A program made the position numbers and the translations under genes. A stretch of 64,000 nucleotides of DNA from Amanita rubescens (taxonomy: Eukaryota; Basidiomycota; Agaricomycetes; Agaricales; Amanitaceae). The stretch's first letter is position 1; each line of letters starts with the position of its first letter. Positions 24,151-33,223 of the stretch are shown here, piece after piece. The stretch covers positions 1 through 64,000 of the forward strand of contig WION01000197.1 in the NCBI GenBank assembly GCA_015039365.1, read 5' to 3'. The notes beneath the pieces are model-generated. The model was not told the origin of the DNA. It did no database searches and saw nothing but the letters and a program-made list of their open reading frames with translations.

Positions 24151-26098
24151 AATGGGCCCCTCGGACGCTGGCCATTCCTCCTCGGACGACCACGGTCAAA
24201 GCTCAGGCTCAAGTAACGATACGGCATCAGAAGGAGGGTGAGTAATCAATGATTCTCACTTATTCATTTGCTGACGGGCCGTACACGTAAGGGAGCTGAA
24301 GCGATTAACTCTGGCAGCGCGGTGGATTCCTTTGGGGATAAACCCTATTTTAACCGTAGGTGACATCTTCGCTGCGAGCCTCGAGCAGCCTGGACCGCCT
24401 CAAAACGCGTAAGTGCTGAATATATGCGCAATAATTAACTTGGATTGAGATGAAATATAGAGAGCAATACTATCGAATGGAACTTTTCGAGAAGATAATG
24501 GAACTCGATGATGGCTTCCGGGGCTATTTGAACCAGGTCGACGACATAACAGGCTTCATTAATGCAGTATGCTCTGACTCCGGTATATGGTCCGAACGTG
24601 AAGTGACTTTCGTACACCATCAGTTGCAAAGGTCAATTAGTAGCGTCAAGAGCCAAGACGCATTTCGTATCAAACAATGCTTACCGGAATACATCATCCC
24701 TTCGGGTCCAAATGTGAATAGGATCGACTACTTCGTTCCAATGGCAAGCGAAGGCGTCAAAGAGACTCAATGGGGCTGGTATAGCAACGTCCTTTCACGA
24801 TTACTATGCCCAATGGATCTTTTACCTGAATTTGAGAAGGATCGAGAGTACGTCTGTCAATTACAGTCACTATATGCGATGATTAACTATTTCAAGGGCG
24901 TTCCGCGCGCATGTATTGGCCGGCGACATCAATATAAACGCGTTCGACTGGCCGGTCTTTTGTTATGACGAATCAAAGTATGACCCGGAGAACCCGAAGC
25001 AGGGACTTCTTCAAGGACACTTTCTTTTACGGGTTTACCGTCATGTTTTCTCTGGACCATCAAGCGCGCTTCAAAATAAGACCAAGGGGCGGAGCTCGCG
25101 TGGACAGAAGAATAGCAGGCTACCTGCGCCAACGCCTGAAACGATTGGCTATGCCGCAATCCTAGTACGTATATGCAACATATTCAATTACTTACCTAAC
25201 TTGCATGAGGCACGCTGGGCTTTAAGTGCCTCTCCATTGTTTGGAGAAGAAGACATCAACTTCCGCTTGGACGATTTCTACTATTGCATTCTCGAACTAT
25301 TAGATGAAGAAGCGCCGACACGCCAACCTAACGAGGAATTTGATAAATCTTGGGCAGAAGCTACTCTAGCTTGGTGGAGAGAGTAAGTTCCGTCTTTAAC
25401 TGCTTCTAGGTATTCACGATAACAACAGAAACGTGCCTGGGCTCCAATCCAAACAAAACGGACAGAAGATCACGCGTTTGCCCAAGGCAGGCGGTGGGGA
25501 CTATTTCACGGAGCGCGCCAACAGAAAGAAGAATCTAGAGAGTTCGAACGTAGGCCCCCCTCAGCCGCGCCCCCTGCCCCGACGCCCAGAGCGAGCGTCG
25601 TCGCCACCTCAACAGCAACCGGAACTGGACGAAGAACCGCCAGCGCGCCCTCCGCCGTCGCCACCTCAACAACAACCGGAACTGGACGAAGAACCGCCGG
25701 CGCGCCCTCCGCCATCGCCACCTCAACAACAACCGGAACCGGACGAAGAACCTCCGGCGCGCCCTCCGCCGTCGCCACCTCAACAACAACCGGAACCGGA
25801 CGAAGAACCGCCGGCGCGCCCTCCGCCGTCGCCACCTCGACAACAGCAACCAGAAGCTGAGCAACGACAGCCGCATCCTCGGGGACCACAGTCTACGGCT
25901 GGGAAACGCCCTCGGACCTCCAATGTCAACTCCTCTGTGCCTCCTCGGGATCCGTTCTCGCCGGGGCCGCTTACACCGTCTCCACCGGCGTCCCCGAAGC
26001 CGAAGTCCAAGAAGTCGAAGAAAGCCACCGTTCCGGTAGCCAATGCAAAGGACGCGGAGAATCGACGCGCGACGAGAAGTTCAAAACGCAAGAAATAG
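24151..26098 (+). CDS. DUF6698-like protein carried by element B
   Basis: Five exons from MGPSDAGHSS at 24151; introns at about 24240-24291, 24409-24461, 24847-24895 (49 nt, branch GATTAAC) and 25386-25431. Residues 1-30 are Ser/Asp-rich. The next 330 residues are globular, with WGWYSNVLSRLL, AGDININAFDWPVF and DESKYDPENPKQGLL then HVFSGPSS, a pattern I recall from DUF6698, an orphan family common in agaricomycetes. The C-terminus is a proline/glutamine-rich region with four copies of a 19-residue unit encoded by a 57-bp repeat (25621-25850: PELDEEPPARPPPSPPQQQ), then basic KKSKK motifs. Function unknown. By analogy with the two-protein CACTA elements it could be an element DNA-binding partner (inference). 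Confidence 0.75.
25600..25850 (+). repeat. 57-bp coding minisatellite in the DUF6698-like gene
   Basis: Four tandem 57-bp copies (19 codons each) with anchors at 25621, 25678, 25735 and 25792, almost identical and in frame. Differences are limited to single bases such as CTGGAC or CCGGAC. The GC-rich, Pro-rich composition contrasts with the upstream exons. Confidence 0.85.
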
Positions 26099-26411
26099 CA
26101 GAGCAGCAGAAGCGGGAGTAATTTCATTCTTGGGACTGATTAGAATCGATTCGTGTTTATTGTAAATTCATTGCAATATGAATGTGCTTAGATTAAAATC
26201 AACTGTTTTGATGAGTCCTAGAGCAGCATTGCATAAGATTGTATTACGAGGTAGCAATGATTATAATGTGATTCTAGATTGCAAAAAGAATACTGGCGAG
26301 CTAGGCAGGCCCTATTGTAATCAAAAACCCAGTACCGATAATCGCAGATCCGATTATGACGGATTAAAATCGGAAATTCGGGAATGCAATTGCCGGGACC
26401 TTTTGTTGATG
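26099..26411. repeat. Right terminal region of element B
   Basis: Non-coding AT-rich end containing TAGATTGCAAAAAG, CTTAGATTAAAATC and GATTATAATGTGATT words like those at the left end, closing with the inverted repeat ...GGGACCTTTTGTTGATG at 26411 followed by the AC target duplication. Confidence 0.6.
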
Positions 26412-28307
26412 ACTCTCCGATTTGGGTCAAATAACTGTTCGCAAAAGTACTGAGTACAAAACGACCTTCGCCAAAGCCCTACTCGTCGACGTTAGTTAAG
26501 GAATTTTATTAATGTCAGTTTACCTTGCTGTCCACACCGCCGTTCCAATCCGCCCATTGGTAAGCATGCATGTGGAGCTCGCTTCCGGCGTACACTGGTT
26601 TCTTTGCGAGATAGGCCTTGATCTGGTCAGAAATGACATCGTTAAGCGTAAGTTCAGACTGCGGGTTTTCCTGGCGATCTTCTCGGACCATCTTTTCCAT
26701 TTCTGATTTATTGTCCTTGAGAAATTTTTCGACAGCTTCCAGAGCCTTGTTTGCAATCATGTTACGCCAGGATTGCAACCGGGCAGTGACCTCAATTAGA
26801 GTTAAGTAAATGGGTTTGTTAGTTAAACAAGACACATACCAGTCCGAGCCATGCACTATCTTCCGTAACCTCATACATCCCAGCTCCGTAAACTTGATCA
26901 ACGATGACTTGGACTTGATCAACATTGAGATTGCTCCAGGGGTCAAGACTGGCGGCTTTCTTGCGGGCAAGCGGTGCGACCTTCTCAGTGAACCGGCTCT
27001 GAACGCGCTTGTCATCGCTGAGGTGTTCGAGTTTCCATTTCTCGTCACCGTTGCGTATTTCCTTCAGCTTTCGCGTTACTGTCGGAGTGTCTTCGACTTT
27101 TACCTTGGCCTAGAAATTGATTAGTTGTAAAAATTAAAGAAAAGCGTCGAAACTCAACGTAGCCTTTATTTTTCGTTGCAACGGTAGAGGTGGGTTCGGT
27201 AGAGGTGGGTTTAGCTTTGATAGTGCGAGCTTCGATGTCATCTGTTTCGCCTTCGGGAATGGGCCCGCCAAATTGTGCCATTGAATCCGGATCGTCGGTG
27301 GCAGCCAAGCTCACGCCAGCCATGAGCTTATTCATTGTAGAATGGGCGCCGCGATCCTTGACCATGTTCTCCCATTCTGAATCAATGCCGTGGTCGATAC
27401 CGTTCTTCTTGGTTCTTTTGGACGATCTGATGGTTGGTCGGGCAGGACGATACAGTTTGTACGACTCGGCTCACTTACTTTCCTTTCTGGGACGAGTCAT
27501 CATCAAACTCCGCTGAGTTACGCTTGACGGCTGCCACGACTCCAGCGTCTTGAGTATCACGCAACGCATTAATGTCTTTGCGCCCAGGCTTCTTCGCCTT
27601 CTTCTTCTCCGCCTTCTTCTTTCCTTTCTTCGCCTTCTTCTTCGCCTTCTTCGCCTTCTTCTTTAATTTCTTTGCCGCTTTCTTCATCTTCTTTTCCTCA
27701 TCATCATCGGTGTCATCGCTCGAACTCGAGCTAGAGTCGTCGGAATCAGAGCTATCGGAGGTGTCGGAAACCTCAATAGCCTTTCTCTTATCTATTCACA
27801 CGAGGAACGTAACAACATGGACAAGGAACAAGTGAGTCGACTTACTAGTGATCGGCGCTATCTCGGGCCATCAATTATCAGTAAATATATGCGCACCGGA
27901 ACGGTCGACTGACCAGGATCATCATCTGTAAAGAAGTCATCCTCGCCCGCACCTTGTTTCTTTCGCAATGCTGGACAAAGGAGTAAGTTTTTATGACGCA
28001 TATAGTCAGTTTACTTACCTTTTGGCTTAATAGGAGCCGATTCATGAAGACTGCGGTCAAATGCTTCATCTTCAAGGCGATTTCTATCTTCAATTTCTGC
28101 TACGCGCTTCCTAGCCTGAGCCTGTTGCTTGTCCTGAAGGGCCTTGAGGGCAGGATCATCTTGAGAGGTAGGAGCCTCGGTCTTCTTGGCAGCTCGCTCA
28201 CGCTTTCCAGGACTGAGGTCTACCAAGCCTGGACGAGCGTTCTTATTGGACGCGCGCGTCGCTATGGTGCGACTGGCTGGCATAAGGGGGATTTTAGGCG
28301 GCGGCAT

Positions 28308-28460
28308 GATAAGTGGCGGGAGAAGATGGAGGATCGGGTGAAAGAGGAAAGACGAAGTCTTGGGGTTTATGACAGGTGCTCTGTCTAAAAAAGGAAGAAT
28401 ACGACTTATGTTCTTTACGCGTCAATCGTCTCGCGTCACGCTGCTCTAAATTTCATTGTC
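28308..28460. promoter_or_regulatory. Divergent promoter region of element A
   Basis: 153 bp separate the start codons of the DUF6532-like gene (28307, minus) and transposase A (28461, plus). Such a short shared region implies a bidirectional promoter for the two element A genes, as in element B. Confidence 0.5.
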
Positions 28461-31400
28461 ATGGGTCGCTCGACAGGAAAGCGCATTACACCTTGTCATG
28501 TTCACGGATGCCGATTTGTTGGCACAAACATTGGAGGGATGAAGAATCACCTCCGGACTCATCCACCTGAGCTAAGGGTCCAGCGCTTTAGGAAACAGCA
28601 AGCGCATCGTGAACGCGAAATTCATTCCAACACTGATGACATCGACAATGATGCTTTCCATTTCAACTTCAACTTTCATGGGAATGGCGAAGAGGACAAC
28701 GACAATGACGATGAAAGTGATGACGATGACGGCGAAGTAGACAATCGTGGCCAGCGTTCATCCAACACACCTCGTGTCAATCTCAGCGCTACGGAGGAGG
28801 TCCAATACCATCCTATTATCAACGGTGCGCCCCAATCATGATTGCTATCAACCTGATACTTATAATTAGCCAGGCCGCCGCCATGACGCGCTGGGTAATC
28901 CTTTGCCTCCAGACGCGCCGCCACCGCCTTGGGAGGAGCGCCTACCTTCCGATTACTCCCCATTCAGCTCGCGGGAGTCATTTCTCCTTGCTGATTTACT
29001 TTTCAGACGCGCTCAGATGTCAGCTGGCAATATAGATGATCTTATGGAGTACATCGCTTGCCTTGTCCCACCCGATCAAGATCCCCCGTTTTCAAACTCA
29101 CGCGACCTCTATGAGACGATTGATGCTGCGAAGTTGGGCCAAGTACCCTGGCGCTCCTTCACGCTTTCTTATCAACCTGCAGAAGGCGAAAACATTAGCG
29201 ATGTCCCATGGAAGTCGAAAACCTTTGAAGTTTGGTTTCGTGATCCGCAAGAAGTACTCAAAGCTCAGCTATCGAACCGTGATTTTGCGAACGAGATGGA
29301 CTTTGCAGCAAAAAAGGTTTTTGACGCTATAACTAAGCAACGCCGCTATCAAGATTTTATGTCGGGAGAATGGGCATGGGAGCAATCAGTTCGTCGTCAT
29401 TCAATCTAAAATGCTGTAATCTGACTCATATACAGGATATTCTGGCTCAAGACGAGCAAAATCATGGTGCCGTCTTTTGTCCTATCTTTCTGGGTAGCGA
29501 CAAGACGACTGTATCTGTTGCAACTGGCCAAAATGAATATTATCCACTCTACATGTCAAATGGTTTAATATACAACACCGTACGGCGAGGGCATCGAAAT
29601 GGCGTTTCGGTGATCGGATTCTTAGCCATTCCAAAAAGTAAGCCATTTATCTTGGTATGAATAGCCAGCTAATGGCAAAATGAAGCGGATCGTGAACATG
29701 ATGATTCGAAAGAATTTCGGGAGTTCCGGAGAGCCATTTTCCACGCATCGTTGACCCGCATCCTGAAGACGTTGAAGAAGGGAATGAGCAAACCGGTATT
29801 GTTGCGTTACGCAGATGGGTACTACCGGTGGACGATATACGGTTTGGGCCCGTATATTGCAGACTACCCAGAACAGGTCCTGCTGTCCTGCGTAGTGCAA
29901 GATTGGTGCCCTAAGTGAGTATATATAAGTTCATAAACCCTAAGGCTCGCTAACGTCTGATGCAAGATGCACTGCACTCAACAAAGATCTTGATGGAGAG
30001 ATTGGAGGTCGGCGTTCTCATGAACACACTGAAGCACTCGTGGACGCTTTGGATGAGAAAGTTTTATGGTTTGATTACGGGATTGTTTCTAACATTATGG
30101 TATGTCCCACTCGGTTCCTGCTGTAAATTTACAATTTTGATGTAATCATAAGCCTTTCACGCACGAATTCCCTCGTGCTGATATTCATGAGCTCCTTTCG
30201 CCAGACATCTTACACCAAATGATTAAAGGAACCTTCAAAGACCACTTGGTGACATGGGTAGTGTTGTACATCAAGCTCGTAAATGCGCCTCGGGAGGCGA
30301 AGAAAATTCTAGCTGATATTGATAGACGGTGAGTTTCATAATATATGCGCTTCAATCTCAGGCTCTGACAATCCAAATAGCATATCAGTAGTCCCACTAT
30401 TCCCCGGCTTGCGTCGCTTTCCCGAAGGACGAGGATTCAAACAATGGACCGGGAACGATTCAAAGGCTCTTATGAAAGTATTTTTACCAGCAATTGTTGG
30501 TCATGTCCCTCCACAGATGGTCAGAGCGATTGCAACGTTCACAGAGTTTTGTTATATTGTCAGACGGTCGGTAATCACGACAGAAGACCTCGTCAAACTT
30601 GATGAACTGCTTGCTCAATTCCACCTTGAACGCGAAATCTTTCGGACGGTAGGAGTACGAGCTGACGGATTCAACCTCCCTCGCCAACATTCTCTCAAGC
30701 ATTACCGTGATTCAATACGACGATTTGGCGCTCCCAACGGGCTATGCTCATCAATTACAGAGTCTCGGCATATAACCGCTGTCAGAAAACCATGGCGGCG
30801 ATCAAGTCATTTCAATGCCCTCGGTCAAATGCTCGTCACAAATCAGCGACTCGATCAATTGGACGCATGCGCAGTCAATTTTCGAGCACGCGGAATGCTT
30901 TATGGTGTGCCTCAACCCAGCCAACAAACAAGAGGGGAAGATGGTGATGAGGATGACGACGGAGGAGCCGTAGACGACAAAGGTGTTATGGGAGAAGTGG
31001 AGCTAGCTCGGAAGCCAAGTACGTCACATTTTTTCCTTTTATTGTTGAGATTATTCATGTTACGACAGTACCGAAGGTTTCGCGCAAGGTTCTGGGACTT
31101 GCATATTACCTAGGAATCCCTTCCCTTCCATCACTTATCTCTCGTTTCCTTTATTCACAAGAAAACCCAGAACTCGATGTACCACTCAACGATATACCTC
31201 TAAGCCAGTGTCCTCGATACACTGGAAAGGTATTCATATATGCATCTGCAGTCGCAACATATCACGCGCCCAGCGACACCCCTGGCATCAATGGATTATT
31301 CCGCGAACGAATCCGCTCAGTTGCATCATGGCGGAAAGGACCCGAACGAAGGGATTGTGTTTTTGTTGAACAAGATGCAAATGCTCCGGGATTTCGAGGA

Positions 31401-31733
31401 ATGTTTGTGGCCCAGGTCTTATCATTCCTCAAACTGAAGCACAATGGGACGACGTATCCATGCGCCCTCGTAAGCTGGTTTTCAACCGTCGGTGATGAAC
31501 CTTGTCCACAGACAGGGATGTGGATAGTACAACGTGATCGTGACGAAAATGGAAGAAGGGAGCTTTCTATAATTCACTTGGAGACAATATTACGTGCAGC
31601 TCACTTAATCGGGATTGCAGGGGACAAGATGATTCCACATGGTCGTGTTTCTTATACCAACAGTCTCAATGCATTCAAGACGTTCTATGTAAACAAATTC
31701 ATAGACTATCACGCACACGAGATTGCGTTCTAA
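28461..31733 (+). CDS. Plavaka-type transposase A
   Basis: Multi-exon gene from MGRSTGKRITP. A C2H2-type finger (CHVHGCRFVGTNIGGMKNHL..H) opens it, followed by an acidic D/N-rich stretch and an SNTPRVNLSA linker. Core blocks in order: DYSPFSSRESFLLADLLFRR, PWRSFTLSYQP, DILAQDEQNHGAVFCPIFLG, SDKTTVSVATGQNEYYPLY, WTIYGLGPYIADYPEQVLLS, ADIHELLSPDILHQMIKGTF then KDHLVTWV, and FKQWTGNDSKALMKVFLPAI. These are the conserved landmarks of Plavaka transposases as I know them. Exons join in frame across GT..AG introns (for example GRRHDALGNP after an acceptor CAG at 28875) and I see no internal stop, so it may be functional. It diverges from the DUF6532-like gene. Confidence 0.88.
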
Positions 31734-32145
31734 TGGGTGTAGATACTAGAAAACTTGTAAGCAATTCACGGTTATGAAATACAACATATAGGATTCATAC
31801 CTGTACTACGGAGCAAAGGGTGACCCAACATGAGCGAGCAGTGAGACCCGTACATGGCGGCGTTGACAGGAGTGGGTTGGAAATGCTCGGTAGGGCAAAG
31901 GGTAACGGCAGCAGCCTTGAGTTCGGTCACTGTAGTTGAGGTCAAATTACGGAAGTGGTGGGAGGGAATGGCACTCGCCGTTAAAGCTAAAGTGCCTTGA
32001 GCGCAATGGTCTTGAGCGTGAGTGGCCAGAGCGATCGTTGCCGATGCCAAAGCGGCTGGAGCTGACGTTGTCGGAGTTGAAGCGATCAAAGCACTGTTTG
32101 GCAAAGCTGTGAGCGGCCAAAGCGGGGAATGCCGAAAACCTGATG
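31734..32145. repeat. Right terminal region of element A
   Basis: Non-coding end of element A after the transposase stop. From about 31996 it carries repeated words (TTGAGCGCAATGG, GGCCAGAGCG, CCAAAGCGG, GGCCAAAGCGG) and finishes with ATGCCGAAAACCTGATG, the inverted copy of the left end, before the TT duplication. Confidence 0.65.
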
Positions 32146-32740
32146 TTCTCAGCCACATACTCCTGGGTTCTTACTCCCCCCGCCACACAATGTTCAAACT
32201 TGTCAATATCGATTAGTCACACAGGGTCCGACGGCGTACCTCCTTACCGCGTCCTTGTCGTTCCTTTTGGTCCTACACCACTTCGAAATAATATCAAAGT
32301 TCGTTCGAGTCAATTAGCGACTAATACGTTCAACGGAGATTCAACAACTGCCAGTTTCGCAATAAATTATCCAGTAAATTCCCAATTCATAACCGTGGTA
32401 GTAACTGTTCTCGTTTTTGCCTGGTTAGGCGCCTGCATCTCCCTTCTTTTGTTCACAGTCAGTTTCGGCGTTAACGGGCCTTCCATTCTTAAGTTAGTGA
32501 TGCTCTTGAACTTGGATTTGGACGAGACGGGACAAATGTCACGATGTCAGTGTTGGGATCCGACGATAGCAGCTGTTGTAGCCTATCTAATCCCGGCATA
32601 CGCGGTGCTTTTCTTTTAATACGTTGGCTCTCCGTCGGATGGATTTAGAGGCGCGATGCGGTTTCTGAGAATTAACGGTCGCCTTTTCTTCCAAAATGTC
32701 CATGACGTTTCTGTATCTGGCAGCGAACGGTATTGGCTTC

Positions 32741-33065
32741 TGTCAAGCCCCTGTTTTACTCCTTGATACGCCGCATGCTTCGTGCATGTACTGACTCATG
32801 TACCCTACGCCCTATGACATAGTATGACTCATACCCTGTACCCAATGACTCATACCCTACGCCCTAGGTAGTATATAAGTAGTGTATATTGTAGTACATA
32901 CCCTAAGCAACAAGCTAGTCTTTCCTTGGACAGCTCGGAGCCCACCCTCTTAACTTTGCCCTGACCCTCGACGGGTCTTGTATTCGCCCTCGCTGCTTGA
33001 CACCGTCAGCAGTAGCTACGAGTGATTGAGTCTTGTGTTGTGTAGCCTGTCTAAGGCTCGTGACA
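32741..33065 (+). repeat. 5' LTR of Ty3/gypsy chromovirus
   Basis: 325 bp, TGTCAAGCCC...CTCGTGACA, with TG..CA ends. The five bases before it (GCTTC, 32736-32740) recur after the 3' LTR (39325-39329), a target duplication. Within it: three TGACTCA words (32792, 32825, 32846), a TATATAAG box at 32872 and a probable transcription start near 32905. Confidence 0.95.
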
Positions 33066-33079
33066 TAAGCTTGTTGCTT
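33066..33079 (+). promoter_or_regulatory. Putative self-primer binding site
   Basis: AGCTTGTTGCTT (33068-33079), directly after the 5' LTR, is the exact complement of AAGCAACAAGCT at 32905-32916 in the LTR, about 30 bp downstream of the TATA box where the transcript should begin. This is the layout of Tf1-type self-priming, in which the RNA 5' end folds back to prime reverse transcription. I find no obvious tRNA 3'-end match. Confidence 0.6.
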
Positions 33080-33223
33080 TTCTTCACACCACTCACCACG
33101 AATTACCGACGAATCCTCCGTGCTATCGCCCTGATAGTACACCTTCGATACCTTTACCTCGTTGCAGTCCATATTGCACGAGTTCACCAACAACTTCTAC
33201 AAACCCCCAATACCCGTTAAACC

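Larger units (their letters stand above)
17943..26411. mobile_element. Plavaka-type DNA transposon B (inner, 8.47 kb)
   Basis: Inverted ends: left 17943 CATCAACAAAAGGTCTCGG, right end complement CATCAACAAAAGGTCCCGG; 23 of 26 bases match. The 2-bp duplication AC flanks both ends (17941-17942, 26412-26413). Excision on paper repairs the interrupted DUF6532-like exon exactly, so the limits are firm. It carries three genes: a small acidic protein (18221-18755, minus), a transposase (19074-23475, minus) and a DUF6698-like gene (24151-26098, plus). The two large genes diverge from a 675-bp central region. Both inner ends hold AGATTRYAA-type words (18049-18065, 18113-18122, 26190-26200, 26275-26285), candidate subterminal binding sites. 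Confidence 0.85.
17507..28307 (-). pseudogene. DUF6532-like gene of element A, split by element B
   Basis: Read from 28307. The N-terminal exons (28307 to 26412) encode a basic N-terminus, an acidic Ser/Asp run, a long KKAKKKAKK lysine-rich block (27680-27570), then DPWSNLNVDQVQVIVDQVYG and a WADWNGG segment. The C-terminal part (17940 to 17507) encodes PIGALILAMQA, GRALEQWETGEFS and an acidic tail. Without element B (and one AC duplication) the exon reads LTQIGEYGDGPDDERPIGAL in frame. The IGAL.LA.QA..RAL..W.TG pattern is how I recall DUF6532, a fungal orphan family. The lysine block suggests a nuclear location. It shares the 153-bp divergent promoter with transposase A. Broken by the insertion; its own exons show no other damage. 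Confidence 0.72.
17063..32145. mobile_element. Plavaka-type DNA transposon A (outer, 15.1 kb with nested insert)
   Basis: Terminal inverted repeats: 17063 reads CATCAGGTTTTCGGCAT and then CCGCT.TGGCCGCTC; the complement of the 32145 end reads the same with about four mismatches in 36 bp. The dinucleotide TT flanks both ends (17061-17062 and 32146-32147). The ends are followed inward by subterminal repeats (GCTCTGAC/GGTCAGAGC words on the left, GGCCAAAGC/GAGCG words on the right). It encodes a transposase on plus (28461-31733) and a DUF6532-like gene on minus (28307 to 17507), divergent from a 153-bp gap. Element B is inserted in that second gene; without it element A would be about 6.6 kb. 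Both the transposase frame and the ends look intact. Confidence 0.82.
16995..32642 (+). pseudogene. Secreted-protein gene split by Plavaka element A
   Basis: The 5' piece (16995-17062) encodes MFCRFGHVSLLFFHILLLPQ and three more codons, a signal peptide. The 3' piece resumes at 32146. If element A and one copy of the TT duplication are removed, the frame runs PTFSATYSW then on through a GVPPYRVLVVPFG motif to about 32395. Beyond that an intron seems likely, since a second-exon frame (GTNVTMSVLGSDDSSCC) resembles the repeated Ser/Cys-rich modules of agaricomycete secreted proteins. The GTPPY..LLVP-type motif is common in hypothetical extracellular or single-pass membrane proteins of these fungi; no function is known to me. 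The 15-kb insertion surely disrupts it. The exact 3' end is uncertain. Confidence 0.6.

Noticed and set aside
24896..24915. Apparent frameshift in the DUF6698-like gene
   Set aside because: A 49-nt intron (24847-24895) with GTACGT donor, GATTAAC branch and CAAG acceptor restores the frame exactly.
25506..25889. Long minus-strand frames opposite the Pro-rich repeat
   Set aside because: Shadow of the 57-bp coding repeat, which is a multiple of three and so keeps several frames open.
32760..32870. Tandem repeat array at CATACCCTACGCCC
   Set aside because: These are short internal repeats of the LTR promoter, present identically in both LTRs, not a separate array.
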